Assembly: GCA_963772555.1 (NCBI GenBank)
Contig: CAVYXQ010000001.1
Location: forward strand, 124,001 to 188,000
DNA length: 64,000 nt
Direction of reading: 5' to 3'
Origin: Roseiarcus sp963772555
Lineage (GTDB): Bacteria; Pseudomonadota; Alphaproteobacteria; Rhizobiales; Beijerinckiaceae
Within the stretch, counting starts at the first letter, position 1; each line of letters begins with the position of its first letter. The translations under genes and the position numbers were made by a program. Shown piece by piece: positions 61,456 to 64,000 of the stretch. The notes under the pieces are model-generated. The model saw only the letters and a list, made by a program, of their open reading frames with translations, did no database searches and was not told where the DNA came from.

Positions 61456-61484
61456 TTGCCGAATGTACCCAAGAGTGGTACATA
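61456..61484 (+). promoter_or_regulatory. higBA promoter with overlapping palindrome
   Basis: TTGCCG (61456-61461) and TACATA (61479-61484) are 17 bp apart, a good sigma-70 arrangement. TGTACCC (61464-61470) and TGGTACA (61476-61482) form an inverted repeat overlapping the -10, fitting autorepression by HigA. It lies about 24 bases upstream of the higB start. Confidence 0.55.
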
Positions 61485-61507
61485 GGTGCAAATTCCAGGG
61501 CGGCTGG

Positions 61508-61804
61508 ATGATCGCGAGCTTTCGAGACGACTGGCTGCGCGCCTTATTTGTTGAGGACAGGAAGTCGGGGCGCATCCCCTCCGACCTCGAAAGCCGGCTC
61601 TTCCGCAAGCTCCAGATGATCGACGACGCGACGACGGATCAGGACTTGCGGGCGCCGCCCAGCAACCACTTCGAGAAGCTGCGCGGCAAACTGGCCGGCC
61701 TCCACTCGATCCGCGTCAACGATCAATTGCGGCTGGTCTTCCACTGGGACGGCGGCCGGGGCGAGGCCGAGGGCGTCTATCTCGACGACCATAGCTACCG
61801 ATGA
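61508..61804 (+). CDS. higB: HigB-type toxin (RelE/ParE superfamily)
   Basis: The 98-residue protein is a HigB killer-type toxin that cuts mRNA on the ribosome: MIASFRDDWLRALFVEDRKS at the start, RLFRKLQMIDDATTDQDLRAPPSNHFEKL, then IRVNDQLRLVFHWDGG. ATG 61508 gives the family length. The stop overlaps the higA start by four bases (ATGA), and the toxin-first order is normal for higBA. Confidence 0.93.
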   Translation: MIASFRDDWLRALFVEDRKSGRIPSDLESRLFRKLQMIDDATTDQDLRAPPSNHFEKLRGKLAGLHSIRVNDQLRLVFHWDGGRGEAEGVYLDDHSYR

Positions 61805-62121
61805 GGCGAGCCATGCTGACGACGAAGCGCAAGCCGGCCACGGCCGGCGAGATTCTGGTCGAGGAGTTCATGCAGCCGATGGGGCTCACGCAGGCCGCAT
61901 TGGCCGCGGCGATGGGCGTGCAGCGCAAGCACGTCAACGAGCTGTGCAACAACCGCAGAAGCGTGACAGCGGCGACGGCTCTGATTCTGGCCCGCGTGTT
62001 CGGCAATAGCCCGGAGTTCTGGCTCAACGCGCAGCGGCGCAGCGACCTATGGGAGGCGATGCATAGCCCCAAGGAGCGGGAGCGGATCGAGCGCGCCAGA
62101 CCGCTCAGCCCTGCGGCGTGA
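61801..62121 (+). CDS. higA: HigA-type antitoxin
   Basis: The 106-residue protein has an XRE helix-turn-helix: MGLTQAALAAAMGVQRKHVNELCNNRRSVT, followed by ALILARVFGNSPEFWLNAQRR. It neutralises HigB and represses the operon. ATG 61801 overlaps the higB stop; ATG 61813 is an alternative. Its N-terminal 30 codons are copied at 57873. Right after its stop the duplicated segment with a vapC tail begins. Confidence 0.93.
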   Translation: MRRAMLTTKRKPATAGEILVEEFMQPMGLTQAALAAAMGVQRKHVNELCNNRRSVTAATALILARVFGNSPEFWLNAQRRSDLWEAMHSPKERERIERARPLSPAA

Positions 62122-62136
62122 CGCCCGGCGTACCAT

Positions 62137-62660
62137 CCGAGGCCCTCGACGCGCCCCACCTCACCCGCGACCGCCGCCTCGCTTCAGCGCCCGGACTTGG
62201 GGCAAGGGTGGAAATGGCGTGAAGCGCCGCTATCGCGGGCGCGCCCCCTCGCCCGCGAAGCGGGAGAGGACAGGCTTGCGAAGCAAGCCAGGCGAGGGCC
62301 GCGGGCAAACGCCGAGCCTCGGCGGCGCCCCTCATCCGGCCGGCTGACGCCGGCCACCTTCTCCCGCAAGCGGGCGAAGGCATTCACCGCCGCCTTCCCC
62401 TTACCGATTCGCCTGTTCGCAAACGAGCCGGATGGGCCCCGGATATTTCGCCACCGTCCCATCGGTCGTCACCAGCGTAACGCCCTCCACCAGCGCCTGG
62501 GCGACGAGCATGCGGTCGAACGGGTCCTTGTGGAGGGGCGGCAGGGTCGCGAGCGCGACCGCGTGCACGCCTGAGACCGCGAGCTCGGCATAGCCGTTGT
62601 CGAGCAATTGTCGGCGCAGCGAACTGACGTCGATACGAAAATCGGCGCGGCCGCGAGCGG
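62137..62660. repeat. Segmental duplication, copy 2 (uninterrupted)
   Basis: It matches 58604-58871 plus 59118-59400. Its first 86 bases keep a vapC C-terminus on the plus strand (AEALDAPHLTRDRRLASAPG, stop at about 62220) with no toxin start. The palindromic intergenic unit and the 3' part of the intact minus-strand vapC follow. The single CCGCCTTCC at about 62388 is the empty site of the MITE. Confidence 0.8.
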
Positions 62661-62805
62661 TCTTGATCGCCACCTCCCAGAGGGTGACGACGCTGAACGT
62701 GATTTCGTTGCCCGGGTCCTCGATAAGAGCGTTGGCCGACACGGGCAGCCTTTCCGGCTCCGCCGCGGCCCAAAGGAGGATGTGGGTGTCGAGCAGGAGC
62801 CTCAC
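62401..62805 (-). CDS. vapC: VapC-type PIN-domain toxin
   Basis: The 134-residue PIN nuclease has LLLDTHILLWAAAEPERL with the first aspartate, ITFSVVTLWEVAIK with the glutamate, LPPLHKDPFDRMLVAQA and LVTTDGTVAKYPG. All acidic positions of the active site are present. GTG 62805 overlaps the antitoxin TGA (62802-62804). It is of the WAAAEP group that pairs with Phd-type antitoxins. This copy is intact; a broken copy lies at 59118-59400. Confidence 0.9.
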   Translation of the reverse strand: MRLLLDTHILLWAAAEPERLPVSANALIEDPGNEITFSVVTLWEVAIKTARGRADFRIDVSSLRRQLLDNGYAELAVSGVHAVALATLPPLHKDPFDRMLVAQALVEGVTLVTTDGTVAKYPGPIRLVCEQANR

Positions 62806-63045
62806 TCGTCGTCGCCGTAGAACGTCTTTTCGATTTCCTCCTGGTCCATCGTGTCGAAATCGTCGGGCACAGTGAACTGGCCCCGCATGAAGCCGAGGCG
62901 GCGCGGCGCGGCGGGCGCGTCGATCGGCACGACCCTTGACCAGCGGCTTGCCCGCCTTGGCGATGATGAACGGCTCGCCCTTTGCGGCGGCGTCGACGAG
63001 GCGGGAGAGGTGGGTCTTGGCTTCGTGAATGTTGACTGTGCGCAT
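62802..63045 (-). pseudogene. vapB: Phd/VapB-type antitoxin, frameshifted
   Basis: From ATG 63045 the frame reads MRTVNIHEAKTHLSRLVDAA and IIAKAGKPLVK, a Phd/YefM DNA-binding fold. One extra base in the C-run at 62933-62935 then shifts the frame; the normal tail VVPIDAPAAPRRLGFMRG and FDTMDQEEIEKTFYGDDE is in the next frame, ending at 62802. In the frame as given, the antitoxin reads straight into the VapC frame. A live toxin with a broken antitoxin would be lethal, so a sequence error is likely. Confidence 0.83.
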
Positions 63046-63058
63046 AGGCGGGATCACT

Positions 63059-63102
63059 GGACTTAGTTCACGGAACTTAGTTCATACGGACGTGACTGTC
63101 AA
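63059..63102 (-). promoter_or_regulatory. vapBC promoter with direct-repeat operator
   Basis: On the minus strand TTGACA (63097-63102) and TAAGTT (63074-63079) are 17 bp apart. The 10-mer ACTTAGTTCA (plus-strand form) occurs at 63061-63070 and 63075-63084, 14 bp apart, covering the -10. The repeats lie just upstream of the antitoxin ATG and fit binding of a Phd-type autorepressor. Confidence 0.65.
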
Positions 63103-63124
63103 GGATTACAGGACACGCCCCGGA

Positions 63125-63202
63125 CTTAGGAACGGGTTTCAATTTCTTGGCGGGGGCCTTTTTCGGACTTCCTCTGTGGGAGCGTATCGCTGATTGGATC
63201 AA
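63125..63202. repeat. Remnant copy of the CopG antitoxin 5' end
   Basis: AGGAACGGGTTTCAATTTCTTGG, then TTTTTCGGACTTCCTCTGTGGGAGC, matches 57767-57822, which holds the antitoxin start and ribosome site. In this copy the start codon is lost (CATTTT became CTTTTT) and homology ends near 63202. It is a second trace of sequence exchange among the toxin-antitoxin loci. Confidence 0.7.
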
Positions 63203-63297
63203 CCCTTGCGAACGCTTGACTCGCGCGGCGCCACGACGTCCAACCGCGCGAGCGCGTCCGCTTGCCTCAAGATGAAAAAAATTGGGAGGACGAGAGA

Positions 63298-64000
63298 ATG
63301 CAATTCTATCTCAACGGCTACGCGCCGGGCGATCCCGACATACAGGCGGCCGACCCGCGCGCCGAGGCGCGCCCGGAGGCGCTGCCCGACGCCATGGACG
63401 TTCTCATCGTCGGCGCCGGCCCGGCCGGGATGCTGGTGGCCGCGCAGCTCTCGGCCTTCCCCGGCATCACGACACGCATCGTCGAACGTCGCGGGGGGCC
63501 TCTGCAGGTCGGTCAGGCGGACGGGGTCGCCTGCCGCACGGTCGAGATGTTCGACGCCTTCGGCCTGAGCGGGAAACTCATCCGCGAAGCCTATTGGGTG
63601 AACGAGACGGTCTTCTGGCGTCCGTCGCCCGAAGACCGCTCGAAGATCGTCCGAACCGGGCGCGTGCAGGATACCGCTGACGACCTGTCCGAATTTCCGC
63701 ACGTGATCGTCAATCAAGCGCGCCTGCTGGGCTACCTCGAAGACTACATGCACAGATCGCCGTCGCGGCTTGTCCCCGATTACGGCTGGGCGTTCGTCGC
63801 CCTGACGGTCGAGCCCGCGGGCGATAGCCCCGTGATCGTCACGCTGGAGAATGCGAAGACCCGGGAGCAGAAGAAGGTCCGGGCGAAATATGTCGTCGGA
63901 TGCGACGGCGCGCACAGCCGCGTGCGCGACGCAATCGGCGCTGTGCCGTGCGGCGACTTCGCCAACCACGCCTGGGGCGTCGTCGACATGCTCGCCGTCA
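63298..64000 (+). CDS. FAD-dependent aromatic monooxygenase (phenol 2-monooxygenase-like), partial
   Basis: From ATG 63298 (GGGAGGACGAG upstream) the frame is open to the window edge, 234 residues. It shows the FAD motif VLIVGAGPAGMLVAAQLSAF, IVERRGGPLQVGQADGVACRTVEMF, and the second FAD motif VVGCDGAHSRVRDAIG. The GQADGVACRT form matches the phenol hydroxylase/3-hydroxybenzoate 4-monooxygenase group that hydroxylates phenolic rings with NADPH and oxygen. The C-terminus lies beyond the window. It could start another aromatic-degradation cluster. Confidence 0.9.
   Translation, partial: MQFYLNGYAPGDPDIQAADPRAEARPEALPDAMDVLIVGAGPAGMLVAAQLSAFPGITTRIVERRGGPLQVGQADGVACRTVEMFDAFGLSGKLIREAYWVNETVFWRPSPEDRSKIVRTGRVQDTADDLSEFPHVIVNQARLLGYLEDYMHRSPSRLVPDYGWAFVALTVEPAGDSPVIVTLENAKTREQKKVRAKYVVGCDGAHSRVRDAIGAVPCGDFANHAWGVVDMLAV

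Overview
The window reads as chromosome of a high-GC alphaproteobacterium, most likely order Hyphomicrobiales (Rhizobiales); family and genus are not settled by the sequence. Support comes from several gene orders known from that group: trmL divergent from the cytochrome bc1 genes followed by mtnP; gpsA-YciI-EVE; a Tim44-domain gene with mltA and a Smr-domain gene; a lysine-rich small gene beside smpB.

Layout. 54-10193: an IclR-type regulator divergent from a tightly packed catabolic and uptake cluster (cyclase-type hydrolase, cupin, SDR, 3-hydroxyacyl-CoA-dehydrogenase-like protein, BKACE/DUF849, PhlG-like C-C hydrolase, LivK-H-M-G/F ABC importer). 10902-16865: housekeeping genes (smpB, dapA, lytic transglycosylase, GT61 glycosyltransferase, uraH). 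17068-22809: pyruvate dehydrogenase aceE-aceF-lpdA. 23262-31233: epimerase, Smr, mltA, Tim44, gpsA, YciI, EVE, Uma2, acs. 31243-35983: response regulator, trmL, bc1 genes petB-petC with the Rieske gene reduced to a possible relic, mtnP. 36050-46250: mixed core genes. 46446-49735: acetoin-dehydrogenase-type E1alpha, E1beta and E2.

49740-63202 is accessory DNA: dispersed repeats, a ParB-DUF5681-terminase remnant cassette, a stub of a type I restriction gene, an R-M-like locus (PLD-fold nuclease, ribbon-helix-helix protein, N6-adenine methyltransferase), the 3' end of a group II intron, at least six toxin-antitoxin genes or fragments, a segmental duplication carrying toxin fragments, and a 246-bp MITE-like insertion with target-site duplication in one copy. 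A sigma-factor operon with small membrane proteins sits inside it. The window ends within an FAD-dependent aromatic monooxygenase gene.

A recurring feature is single-base lesions in otherwise well-conserved genes (cupin, livG/F, aceF, response regulator, metallopeptidase, SDR, acoC, vapC, vapB). Because aceF, in a core enzyme, is among them, part of these may be assembly error; this should be settled before calling the genes dead.

The best candidates for undescribed biology are the IclR-controlled BKACE/PhlG-like catabolic cluster, the PLD-nuclease/RHH/methyltransferase locus, and the sigma-factor/DUF2892 operon.
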